A DNA stretch of 64,000 nt. Source: Deltaproteobacteria bacterium (GTDB lineage Bacteria; Desulfobacterota; Deferrisomatia; Deferrisomatales; JACRMM01). Shown here piece by piece: positions 51,583-59,075 of the stretch. Made by a program: the position numbers and the translations under genes. The notes under the pieces are model-generated. The model was not told the DNA's origin. It worked only from the letters and a program-made list of their open reading frames with translations, and did not search any database. The stretch covers positions 1-64,000 of the forward strand of contig JACRMM010000049.1 of assembly GCA_016214985.1 (NCBI GenBank). The letters run 5' to 3'. Numbering within the stretch: the first letter of the stretch is position 1; every line of letters starts with the position of its first letter.

Positions 51583-52281
51583 GTGAGCCGAGTCGGTGTG
51601 CTGGTCCTGATCGCGTTCGCCACTGCGGGGTGCTCGACCCACGTGGCGGTTCCCCCGTGGCCCGAGCCCACCCCGATCGCCCCCGCGCCGCCGGCCGTCC
51701 GGGCGCCGGTGCAGTCCACGAGCCTGTGGGCCGACGGGGCTCCCCTGACCGGAGCCTACAACGACAACCGCGCGCGGCGCGTCGGCGACGTAGTGACCGT
51801 GCTGGTCGTCGAATCGAGCGCGGCGAGCCGGGAAGCCTCCACGGACTTGAGCCGCGGCTCCTCGGTGGATGCGAGCGTGAGCGCCATGCTGGGCGCGCCC
51901 ATGACCTTTGGCCTGGACCACCTTTACGGCTCCGGCGGCTTCGATCCGAGCGTGAAGGCCGGCACGAAGAACTCGTTCAAGGGCCAGGGGACGACCACGC
52001 GCAAGGATCAGCTGCGATCGACCGTGGCGGCGCGGGTCGTCAACGTGCTCGACGACGGGAACCTCGTGGTCGAGGGACGTCGGCAGGTGACCGTGAACGA
52101 GGAGAACCAGTTCCTCTTCGTGCGCGGGATCGCGCGGCCGAGCGACATCTCGCCCGAGAACTCGATCACGTCGATTGCGCTGGCCGACGCGCAGATCCTG
52201 TACGGAGGCAGGGGCGACCTGGCCGACCAGCAGAAGCCGGGCTGGCTCGGCCGCATCGTCTCGGCCGTGTGGCCGTTCTAG
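51583..52281 (+). CDS. flgH: L-ring lipoprotein FlgH
   Basis: FlgH forms the outer-membrane L ring. The 232-residue protein has a lipobox (FATAGC, C17), a Pro-rich region (about 25-43) and the family motifs SLWADGAPLTGAYNDNRARRVGDVVTVLVVESS and NGNLVVEG-like DDGNLVVEGRRQVTVNEENQFLFVRG. The GTG at 51583 follows GGAGGGAG. A short perfect hairpin (52281-52296) follows its stop directly. Confidence 0.96.
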   Translation: MSRVGVLVLIAFATAGCSTHVAVPPWPEPTPIAPAPPAVRAPVQSTSLWADGAPLTGAYNDNRARRVGDVVTVLVVESSAASREASTDLSRGSSVDASVSAMLGAPMTFGLDHLYGSGGFDPSVKAGTKNSFKGQGTTTRKDQLRSTVAARVVNVLDDGNLVVEGRRQVTVNEENQFLFVRGIARPSDISPENSITSIALADAQILYGGRGDLADQQKPGWLGRIVSAVWPF

Positions 52282-52296
52282 CGGGCTGAAGCCCGC
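52281..52296. repeat. Small perfect hairpin after flgH
   Basis: GCGGGCT-GA-AGCCCGC, a 7-base stem with a 2-base loop, beginning in the flgH stop codon and directly followed by the 8-base tandem repeats. This GCGGGCTGAAGCCCGC motif resembles common dispersed hairpins in GC-rich genomes. There is no T-run. Confidence 0.5.
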
Positions 52297-52352
52297 GCTG
52301 GGAGGCTCCAATGCTGGGATGCTGGGAGGCTGGGAGGCTGGGACGCAGGGTG
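52297..52352 (+). repeat. 8-base tandem repeat (GCTGGGAG) across the flgI start
   Basis: Seven consecutive 8-base units at 52297, 52305, 52313, 52321, 52329, 52337 and 52345: GCTGGGAG, GCTCCAAT, GCTGGGAT, GCTGGGAG, GCTGGGAG, GCTGGGAC, GCAGGGTG. The array supplies the flgI ribosome binding site (GGGAGG, 52300-52305), the ATG (52311) and the first codons. The unit is not a multiple of 3, so slippage would shift the flgI frame. Confidence 0.8.
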
Positions 52353-53453
52353 GGAGTCGGTGCCCTGGCGCTCCTTTCGCTCATCGTCGCAGGAGTCGGG
52401 TTCGCGGCCGCGTCCGTGCGCGTGAAGGACGTCGCCCGGGTCGACGGCGTGCGGAAGAACCAGTTGATCGGCTACGGGATCGTGGTCGGCCTCAATGGCA
52501 CCGGCGACTCCACGACCAGCATGCAGGTGACGCCCCAGACCATGGCGAGCCTGCTCGAGCGCCTCGGGGTCTCGGTGCCGCGCGCGGGCCTGAAGGCGAA
52601 GAACGTGGCTGCCGTGATCGTGACCGCCGAGCTCCCCGCCTTTTCCCGAGCGGGTCAGCGGGTGGATGTCACGATCTCGTCCCTCGGCGACGCGAAGAGC
52701 CTGCAGGGGGGGACGCTGCTCCTCACGCCGCTTCGCGCTCCCAACGGCGACGTCTATGCAGCCGCCCAGGGCCCGCTGAGCGTGGGCGGCTTCGCGGCGG
52801 GCGCGGCGGGTGCCTCGGTCCAGAAGAACCACCCGACCGCGGGCAGGGTCCCCGAGGGCGCGCTCCTCGAGCGCGACGCCCCCCTGCCGGTCCTCAACCG
52901 GGACCACCTGGACCTCGTCTTGGAGCGGGCCGACTTTACGACCTCGGCCCGCATGGCAGCGGCCATCAACGAGGCCCTCGGAGACGGAGTGGCGCAGGCG
53001 CTGGACGCGGGCCGGGTGCGGGTCGGCTTGTCCCCGAAAGAGACCGAGAACCCGGTGGAGTTCCTCGCCTCGCTCGAGGCGGTGACCCTGGAGCCCGACC
53101 ACGCGGCGCGGGTGGTCGTGGACGAGAAGAACGGGACGGTGGTGCTCGGCCGAAACGTGAAGGTCCGGCCGGTGGCCATCAGCCACGGGAGCCTGACCGT
53201 CCAGATCACGCCTCGGCTGGAGGTGTCTCAGCCGCCCCCGCTGTCCGCGAAGGGCACGACCGTGGCGCGGGACCAGGCGGCCGTGACGGTCTCCGAGCCG
53301 CCCGGCCACGTGGTCCTCTTCGACCAGGGAGACAGCCTGGAGAGCCTGGTCAAGGCGCTCAACGCCCTGGGGGTGAGCTCCCGAGACCTGGTGATGATCT
53401 TCCAATCCCTCAAGGCCGCGGGGGCGCTCGAGGCCGAGATCGAGATCCTGTGA
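52311..53453 (+). CDS. flgI: P-ring protein FlgI
   Basis: FlgI forms the periplasmic P ring. The 380-residue product has a signal peptide (basic GRLGRR, then VGVGALALLSLIVAGVGFAAA) and the family hallmarks VRVKDVARVDGVRKNQLIGYGIVVGLNGTGDS, SPKETENPVEFLASLEAVTLEPDHAARVVVDEKNGTVVLG and the C-terminal DQGDSLESLVKALNALGVSSRDLVMIFQSLKAAGALEAEIEIL. The ATG at 52311 has GGGAGG 5 bases upstream; the GTG at 52350 is an alternative. Start, ribosome binding site and first codons lie in an 8-base tandem repeat. Confidence 0.94.
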   Translation: MLGCWEAGRLGRRVGVGALALLSLIVAGVGFAAASVRVKDVARVDGVRKNQLIGYGIVVGLNGTGDSTTSMQVTPQTMASLLERLGVSVPRAGLKAKNVAAVIVTAELPAFSRAGQRVDVTISSLGDAKSLQGGTLLLTPLRAPNGDVYAAAQGPLSVGGFAAGAAGASVQKNHPTAGRVPEGALLERDAPLPVLNRDHLDLVLERADFTTSARMAAAINEALGDGVAQALDAGRVRVGLSPKETENPVEFLASLEAVTLEPDHAARVVVDEKNGTVVLGRNVKVRPVAISHGSLTVQITPRLEVSQPPPLSAKGTTVARDQAAVTVSEPPGHVVLFDQGDSLESLVKALNALGVSSRDLVMIFQSLKAAGALEAEIEIL

Positions 53454-53460
53454 GGTTGCC

Positions 53461-53922
53461 GTGGACATCACCGCTCTCGCAACCACCTTCGCAACGCCGT
53501 CGGCCGAGCCCCTCCCCAAGGACTTGGAGGGCGCGTGCCGGGCGTTCGAGCAACAGTTCTCGGCTCTGGTCTTCCGGAAGATGCGCGAGGCCATGGTGCC
53601 GAAGGCCGCGAAGGGATCGTCCGGGTTCGCCCAGGACACGGCGCAGGGGCTCTTGGAAGACCAGTGGGCCCGGCTCGCGAGCCAGGGGGAGGGGTTGGGG
53701 CTCTGGCGGGCGCTGTTGCGGCAGGTCGACTCGGCGGGCGTAAAGTCGCCGGCGCCCAAGGCCGAAGAGAAGGGCATGATCGCCTTGCGACCGAGGGACC
53801 GTGCGGCTCCCCCGGCCGCGGAACGCGGAGCCCCGATCGTCGGCCGCGGCCTCCGAGCTCCTGTCGGATCCGGGCGGGCCGGCGTCGAGCCCATCCACGA
53901 GGAGGGAACGGAGTCCCCATGA
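53461..53922 (+). CDS. flgJ: Rod-binding FlgJ (N-terminal domain only)
   Basis: The 153-residue protein has the FlgJ rod-binding domain (LEGACRAFEQQFSALVFRKMREAMVPKAAKGSSGFAQDTAQGLLEDQWARLASQGEGLGLWRALLRQV), which caps and scaffolds rod growth. It lacks the muramidase domain of enteric FlgJ, so a separate enzyme must open the peptidoglycan. The C-terminal 60 residues are basic, low complexity. GTG start 7 bases after flgI with GAGG upstream; the stop overlaps the flgM start. Confidence 0.9.
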   Translation: MDITALATTFATPSAEPLPKDLEGACRAFEQQFSALVFRKMREAMVPKAAKGSSGFAQDTAQGLLEDQWARLASQGEGLGLWRALLRQVDSAGVKSPAPKAEEKGMIALRPRDRAAPPAAERGAPIVGRGLRAPVGSGRAGVEPIHEEGTESP

Positions 53923-54221
53923 AGATTCAAGACCGCTACGCGGCGGGCATGCCCGCCAGTGTGGGACGCGCAGCCCGAGGTCCGGCCTCGGCCGAGGCGG
54001 CCCCAAGCCAGCCCGCCGCCGCCCCGGCTGACCAGTTCCAGGTCTCCGGGCGCAGCCGGGAGATCCAACGGGCCCGGGCGTCGGCCTTCGGAGCGCCGGA
54101 GGTTCGCCAGGAGCGCGTCGACGAGCTCGCCGGCGTGGTGGGTCGGGGAGAGTACGCCGTGACCGGAGCCCAGGTGGCGCCAAAGATGATCCAGGAACAC
54201 CTGGCGGACGCGGGGAGATGA
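53919..54221 (+). CDS. flgM: Anti-sigma-28 factor FlgM
   Basis: FlgM holds sigma-28 inactive until the hook is done and is then exported. The 100-residue protein has the disordered Ala/Pro-rich N-terminal half and the conserved C-terminal helices (RQERVDELAGVVGRGEYAVTGAQVAPKMIQEHL). The ATG overlaps the flgJ stop (ATGA). It implies that the cell has a sigma-28 factor (fliA), which is not in this window. Confidence 0.9.
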   Translation: MKIQDRYAAGMPASVGRAARGPASAEAAPSQPAAAPADQFQVSGRSREIQRARASAFGAPEVRQERVDELAGVVGRGEYAVTGAQVAPKMIQEHLADAGR

Positions 54222-54225
54222 GGCC

Positions 54226-54723
54226 ATGGCGGCGCTGAGAGCGGAAGCCTTGGGCGGTCTCGAGCAGGCGGCCAGGGACGAGGCCGAGGCAGCTCGCGGT
54301 CTCGCCGCTGCCCTGCGCGAGGCGGGCGGAGCCCTGGCGGCCCTGGACACGGCCCGCCTCGAGGGAGCGCTGCGGGGCGCGAAGGCCTGCGCCGATGCGC
54401 TGTCCCAGAGGGCATCGGCACGCGCGGCGTTCACCCGCCTCGCGGCCCGGGCTCTCGGGCTCTCCGAAGGCGCGAGCCTCGCCGACGTGCAGGCGGGTCT
54501 GGGCTGGGGGGCCGGGGGTGGGTTCGTCGATGCGGCCCGTACCCTGGCCGAAGGATTGGAAGAGGCCTCCCGCGAGGCCTCGGCGCACGCGCTGGCCGCT
54601 CGTTTCGGGGCGGAGCTGTGGGCGCACCGGGTCGGGTTGAGCCGAGCGGCGACGGGCGCGGGGTCGTACGGTCCTCACGGTCGCATGCAGCCCGCGTCGG
54701 CTCGGGTGGGTCGCCACGTCTGA
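54226..54723 (+). CDS. flgN: FlgN-like flagellar export chaperone
   Basis: A 165-residue helical protein with Ala/Glu/Leu-rich heptads (about 5-70), in the standard place of flgN between flgM and flgK. FlgN binds the C-terminal helices of FlgK and FlgL before export. Sequence conservation in this family is low, so the call rests on position, size and helical pattern. ATG 4 bases after the flgM stop; GATGAGG upstream. Confidence 0.78.
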   Translation: MAALRAEALGGLEQAARDEAEAARGLAAALREAGGALAALDTARLEGALRGAKACADALSQRASARAAFTRLAARALGLSEGASLADVQAGLGWGAGGGFVDAARTLAEGLEEASREASAHALAARFGAELWAHRVGLSRAATGAGSYGPHGRMQPASARVGRHV

Positions 54724-54738
54724 AAGGGGAAGCGTGCC

Positions 54739-56763
54739 GTGTCCAACATCTTCTTCGGGTTGAACATCGGGCGTTCGTCGCTCCTGGCCCACCAGACGGC
54801 GCTGGACGTGACGGGCCACAATCTGGCCAACGTGCAGACCGAGGGGTACTCCCGCCAACGGGTCGCCTTGACGGCGAGCCTGCCGATCCAGAGCCCTCAG
54901 GGTCCCGAAGGCTCCGGCGTGAACGCGGACCGAATCCAGCGGCTCCAGCTCGGCTACCTGGACCGTCAGATGGGAAAGGCCAACACCCAGCACTCGTATG
55001 ACGCGGCGTTGGTCCAGGGGTACGACGAGCTCCAAGGGGTGCTCGGTGAGCCGTCCTCCAACGGCCTCGGCACGGCGTTGACCGAGTTCTGGAACAGCTG
55101 GGAGGCACTCTCGGCCCGGCCGTCGGACGCGAGCGTGCGTGCCCAAGTCATCGACCGCTCCCAGCACCTGGCCCTCGTGTTCAACCAGAAGATGGACGCC
55201 CTCGACGACGCCGAGGCCCGGTTCTCGGATCAGATCGGCACTGCCGTCAGCGACGTGAACTCCTGGGCCCAGAAGATCGCGTCGCTCAACGTCGCCATCG
55301 CGCAGTCGGAGGCCACGGGCTATACCGCGAACGACCTGAGGGACCAGCGCGACCTCCTGTCGCAGCAGATCGCCGGGGAGCTCGGGGTCGAGGTGGAGAC
55401 CGACGGCTCCCAGATGAACCTGCGTCTGCCCAACGGTGGGCCCTACCTGGTCAGCCGCAGTGCCTCAAGCCCCCTGGAGGTGGTTCGGGATGTTGCGGGA
55501 CAGATCACGGGTCTGCAGCTCGGCTCTGCAGCGGCGACGCCGACGACCGGAGAGGTCGGGGCCCTGTTCGAGCTGCGAAGCAGCGCGGTGCCGCAACTGC
55601 GGGACGGGCTCACCTCGCTCCTGGCGACGGTCACGGACCGCGTGAACGCCCTGCACCACGAGGGCTACGACCGCGACAACGTCCAGGGCCTGAACCTCTT
55701 CCAGTGGCAAGGCGAGGCGACGGCCACGGCGTTTGCGCCGAGCTCGGGCCTGAGGGGAGTGACCGTCGACCCGGGGCTGGAGCCCGGCACGCACTACCTG
55801 ACCGTCTCGGGGGTTACCCTCCAGACGGGCACCACCAACGGTCGGGGTACGATCCCGGCGGGCGGCCGAAGCATCGGCCTCGGCGTCGCCTATGCGGATC
55901 CCTCGAACCCGATGTTCACGGGGCCCATGGCGATCAACCTCGACTACCACGTTCGAGTCGTGTCGCCCAACGTGGCGGCGGGGGACGCAACGGGCCTTCG
56001 AATTCAGCTCTTCCGGGGCGACGAGGCGGTCGGGGAGGCACTGGCCGTCACGAACCCGCAGCCCGCGACGGTGACCTGGCCGGCAGTGGATGGCTTGGTC
56101 TTTACCGCTACGGTGGACACTGCCGGCCAGACGTTTTCGGCTGGAACGGACCGAACCGAAGGGTACGCGACCGTGGGCGACGTCTCCCTCGACGGCGGAC
56201 CGGCCCAGGCCGTGGACCTGACCACGGGCAACAACGTGGGTTTCGCCGGAGGCGCTGATCTCGGCTACCTGGGGAGCGGCTCGATGGCGGTGAACTTCTC
56301 GGGCGCCCCCTTCTCCGGAGCCTCGGTCACGCGCTACGGCAGCTCGTCTCGCCTCGCCGTGAACCCCATCGTGGCTGCGGATACGGACCGCGTGGCCGCG
56401 GCCGCCCCGCTGGCTGGGGCGGTCGGGGCGGCCGCGGGCGACGGCGAGATCGCACGCCGCATCGGAGAGCTGGCGACCGCCGCGATCTTCGAGGACGTCG
56501 GAGACACCGTTGCCGGGACCCTCGGGCGCACGGCGCAGACCCTCGGATCCAAGGCGCGCGACGCGCAGATCTTCGAGAAGGCGAGCGCCTCGGTCCAGAC
56601 CCAGCTCGAAGCCCAGCGTCAGAGCGAAGTGGGCGTGAACGTGGACGAAGAGATGGTGCAGATGATGCAGTACCAGCGGGGATTCCAGGCCGCGGCTCGA
56701 TTCCTGAGCACCGTCGATGGCCTCATCGACACCCTGATCAACGGCGTCGGCGCGGGGCGCTGA
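54739..56763 (+). CDS. flgK: Hook-filament junction protein FlgK (HAP1)
   Basis: FlgK is the first junction protein between hook and filament. The 674-residue product has the N-terminal FGLNIGRSSLLAHQTALDVTGHNLANVQTEGYSRQRV, the D0/D1 helices and the C-terminal VNVDEEMVQMMQYQRGFQAAARFLSTVDGLIDTLINGV. A larger central insertion (about 300-510) makes it longer than the 550-residue enteric form. The GTG at 54739 follows AAAGGGGAAG. flgL follows after 48 bases. Confidence 0.96.
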   Translation: MSNIFFGLNIGRSSLLAHQTALDVTGHNLANVQTEGYSRQRVALTASLPIQSPQGPEGSGVNADRIQRLQLGYLDRQMGKANTQHSYDAALVQGYDELQGVLGEPSSNGLGTALTEFWNSWEALSARPSDASVRAQVIDRSQHLALVFNQKMDALDDAEARFSDQIGTAVSDVNSWAQKIASLNVAIAQSEATGYTANDLRDQRDLLSQQIAGELGVEVETDGSQMNLRLPNGGPYLVSRSASSPLEVVRDVAGQITGLQLGSAAATPTTGEVGALFELRSSAVPQLRDGLTSLLATVTDRVNALHHEGYDRDNVQGLNLFQWQGEATATAFAPSSGLRGVTVDPGLEPGTHYLTVSGVTLQTGTTNGRGTIPAGGRSIGLGVAYADPSNPMFTGPMAINLDYHVRVVSPNVAAGDATGLRIQLFRGDEAVGEALAVTNPQPATVTWPAVDGLVFTATVDTAGQTFSAGTDRTEGYATVGDVSLDGGPAQAVDLTTGNNVGFAGGADLGYLGSGSMAVNFSGAPFSGASVTRYGSSSRLAVNPIVAADTDRVAAAAPLAGAVGAAAGDGEIARRIGELATAAIFEDVGDTVAGTLGRTAQTLGSKARDAQIFEKASASVQTQLEAQRQSEVGVNVDEEMVQMMQYQRGFQAAARFLSTVDGLIDTLINGVGAGR

Positions 56764-56811
56764 GGATGCGGTGACGGTGAGGGCTCGGCACAGCCGGCGG
56801 AGGTGTGAGCG

Positions 56812-58029
56812 ATGCGGGTGACGCAACAGAGTATTCAGAACGGCTGGCTGCAAGATATCCAGCAGCGGCTCGGCACGATCGATACCCTGAACCGTCAGGT
56901 GGGCTCGGGGGTCAGAGTCGTGAAGCCCTCCGATGACCCGGCCGCGGCAAGCCGCATCGTCCGGCTCGACGAGGTGGTGGCCCGCAACGAGCAGTACCTG
57001 AAGAACATCGACGAGGCCCTGGCGAGGAACCAGTCGACCGACTCGGCTCTGGACCAGGTTTACCAGCGGATGGTGCAGGCCAAGAGCCTCGCCGTGGAGG
57101 GCGCAAACTCCGCGAGCATGGCGCTCTCCGCCAGCTTCCGGGCGCTGGCCGACGAGGTGGGAGGGCTCAAGGGGGGACTGCTGCAGATTGCGGGAACGCG
57201 GCAGGAGGGCCGGTATCTCTTCTCCGGCACGGCCGACGAGCGGGCCCCCTTCGGGTCCGGAGGAGGCCCCTACGTTGGAGACTCAAACCAACTGCGGATC
57301 AATCTGGGCAACGGTCAGGTCGCGGCCGTCAACCTCCCCGGCGATCGTGCCTTTCGAGAGACCGAGGTGCGGGGCGACAAGCCCCTTCCTGTGGACGGCA
57401 CAGGCCAGGTGGTCCTCGGTGCAGACCTCGTGTTCCGGGTCTCGGACGGCACTCGCTCCTCGGACGGTACCCCTCGATCCGTGGCAGTAACGGTCCCGGC
57501 CGGCAATTACGAGCCGTCGGCACTGGCCAAGGCGATCGACGACCAGCTGACGGCCGGGGGGGTCAACGTCCGGGCCGGGCTGACCGATACCGGGGCGCTT
57601 CGTCTGTCCCTCGCCAACGACCTGCAGGGTGGAGAGATGACGCTGGAGGACGTCTCGGGGGGGCTCCATTCGACCCTCGGCCTGACGGCGGGCACGAAGA
57701 ACCTCTTCGGCCTGCTCGATGATCTTCAGGCGGCACTCGGGTCCGAAGACCCGTCCCAGGTGTCGGGCCTCCTGGACCGGTTGGACCGGGCACTCGACAG
57801 CCTTGGTCTTCAGCGTGGTCTGGTGGGGACGCAGGGCCGCAACCTCGACTTCGCGAAGACTCGCCTCGAGGCATACAACGCGACGACGGATTCTCTCAAG
57901 AGCCAGATCGAAGGGGTCGATACGGTCCAGGCGATCACGAAACTCTCGACCGAGCAGCAGGCCTATCAAACGGCTCTGGCCTCGGGGGCTCGGATCCTCA
58001 ACGTTTCGATCCTCGACTACCTGCGCTGA
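56812..58029 (+). CDS. flgL: Hook-filament junction protein FlgL (HAP3)
   Basis: FlgL is the second junction protein. The 405-residue product has the N-terminal MRVTQQSIQNGWLQDIQQRLGTIDTLNRQVGSGVRVVKPSDDPAAASRI, flagellin-like, and a C-terminal flagellin-like end (TVQAITKLSTEQQAYQTALASGARILNVSILDYLR). The ribosome binding site GGAGGTG is 6-7 bases before the ATG. No flagellin gene follows; instead fliW and csrA close the block. Confidence 0.95.
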   Translation: MRVTQQSIQNGWLQDIQQRLGTIDTLNRQVGSGVRVVKPSDDPAAASRIVRLDEVVARNEQYLKNIDEALARNQSTDSALDQVYQRMVQAKSLAVEGANSASMALSASFRALADEVGGLKGGLLQIAGTRQEGRYLFSGTADERAPFGSGGGPYVGDSNQLRINLGNGQVAAVNLPGDRAFRETEVRGDKPLPVDGTGQVVLGADLVFRVSDGTRSSDGTPRSVAVTVPAGNYEPSALAKAIDDQLTAGGVNVRAGLTDTGALRLSLANDLQGGEMTLEDVSGGLHSTLGLTAGTKNLFGLLDDLQAALGSEDPSQVSGLLDRLDRALDSLGLQRGLVGTQGRNLDFAKTRLEAYNATTDSLKSQIEGVDTVQAITKLSTEQQAYQTALASGARILNVSILDYLR

Positions 58030-58087
58030 AGCGCCGTCAGGGCCCGGTGGCCGCGCCGACCGCAGCCCGCATGAGGAGCAGACCAAG

Positions 58088-58537
58088 GTGGAGATCCAGA
58101 CTCGTCTCTTCGGCACGATCGAGATCGACAGCGACCGCGTCGTGCAGTTCACCGAACCCATGGCGGGATTCCCCGCGCTGCGCCGCTTTGTGGTGCTGGA
58201 TCCTGACCCCGGGAGCCCCTTCAAGTGGCTCCAGTCCGTGGATCGCGCAGACGTCTGCTTCCTCATCGCCGATCCCCGGGCCTTCTTCCCCACCTACGAG
58301 GTGGGCCCCGTGCTCGGCCGCCTGGCGGACCTGCGGATGGATGATCCCTCGCAGGCGATCGTGGCGGTCATCCTCACGGCGGGCAAGGAGCTGACGAAGA
58401 CCACCGCGAACCTCCTCGCCCCGGTCGTGTTCAACGCGCTTCAAGGACTCGCGCGTCAGGTCATCCTCGAGGGCACGGGGCACCCGGTGCGAGCGCCGAT
58501 CTTCGAGGAGGCCTTCGCCGCCTGCGCGGCCGGTTGA
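58088..58537 (+). CDS. fliW: Flagellar assembly factor FliW
   Basis: FliW binds flagellin and CsrA in turn, so that free flagellin frees CsrA to stop flagellin translation. The 149-residue protein has the FliW pattern (VEIQTRLFGTIEIDSDRVVQFTEPMAGFPALRRFVVLDPD, PFKWLQSVDRADVCFLIADPRAFFPTYE... VILTAGKELTKTTANLLAPVVFNALQGLARQVIL). The GTG at 58088 follows GAGGAG about 9 bases upstream. csrA lies directly downstream, with its own promoter. Confidence 0.95.
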   Translation: MEIQTRLFGTIEIDSDRVVQFTEPMAGFPALRRFVVLDPDPGSPFKWLQSVDRADVCFLIADPRAFFPTYEVGPVLGRLADLRMDDPSQAIVAVILTAGKELTKTTANLLAPVVFNALQGLARQVILEGTGHPVRAPIFEEAFAACAAG

Positions 58538-58603
58538 CCGCAGCCCTCCCCCCCGCCCCGGCTCGAATCCCCCAGGCATCCCGAGACCACCCCCTTCCCG
58601 GGA

Positions 58604-58625
58604 GGTGTTCCCCAAAGGGAACACC
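58604..58625. promoter_or_regulatory. Perfect palindrome just upstream of the csrA promoter
   Basis: GGTGTTCCC-CAAA-GGGAACACC: a 9-base perfect stem with a 4-base loop, ending 2 bases before the csrA -35 box. It may be an operator for csrA or a Rho-independent-like end for fliW, but no T-run follows. Confidence 0.5.
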
Positions 58626-58627
58626 GC

Positions 58628-58656
58628 TTGAATCGGGGAGGAGAAGGCGGTATAGT
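58628..58656 (+). promoter_or_regulatory. Sigma-70 promoter of csrA
   Basis: TTGAAT, exactly 17 bases, TATAGT. Both elements are close to consensus and the csrA ATG lies 45 bases after the -10. This would let csrA be made apart from the fliW operon. Confidence 0.75.
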
Positions 58657-58700
58657 CCGGCCGCCCTTGCCGCTTGGCCTCGTTTCCCTTGGGGGTACGG

Positions 58701-58934
58701 ATGCTCGTTCTTACCAGGAAGGTAGACGAATCGATCATGATCGGCGACATGATCGAGGTGAAGGTGCTGGGGATCGACGGTAACAGCATCAAGCTCGGGA
58801 TCCAGGCGCCCCGGGAGGTGCCGGTCCATCGCAAGGAGATCTACGAGGAGATCCGCAAGGAGAACGTGAGCGCCACGCAGGCGCCGCCCCTGGACCTCGA
58901 GAGCCTCAAGGGCCTGCTCCGGAAGAACCGCTGA
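58701..58934 (+). CDS. csrA: Carbon storage/flagellin translation regulator CsrA
   Basis: CsrA is a dimeric RNA-binding protein that blocks translation by binding GGA loops. The 77-residue product starts [16 protein letters not shown] and has the [22 protein letters not shown] core, with the RNA-contact L4 and R44-type residues in place. The C-terminal tail of about 20 residues is of the extended type seen in FliW-regulated CsrA proteins. The ATG at 58701 follows GGGGGTAC; an upstream in-frame ATG (58674) would add a non-family lead. It has its own sigma-70 promoter. Confidence 0.97.
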   Translation: MLVLTRKVDESIMIGDMIEVKVLGIDGNSIKLGIQAPREVPVHRKEIYEEIRKENVSATQAPPLDLESLKGLLRKNR

Positions 58935-59075
58935 CCGGTCCCGAACGCCGCAGGCCGCACGTCCCCCCGACCCTGTCCCGCCCCGTCCTCGACTTCTCCA
59001 CAACCTGTATCGCACTGGCGCCCCGCGGCCTATGCCGAGGCGCCGGGGCCTCGATTCCCGGCGGCAGCGAGGGCC

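Noticed and set aside
52297..52352. CRISPR-like array
   Set aside because: Units are 8 bases, without spacers, and lie inside a gene start. No CRISPR array or cas gene exists in the window.
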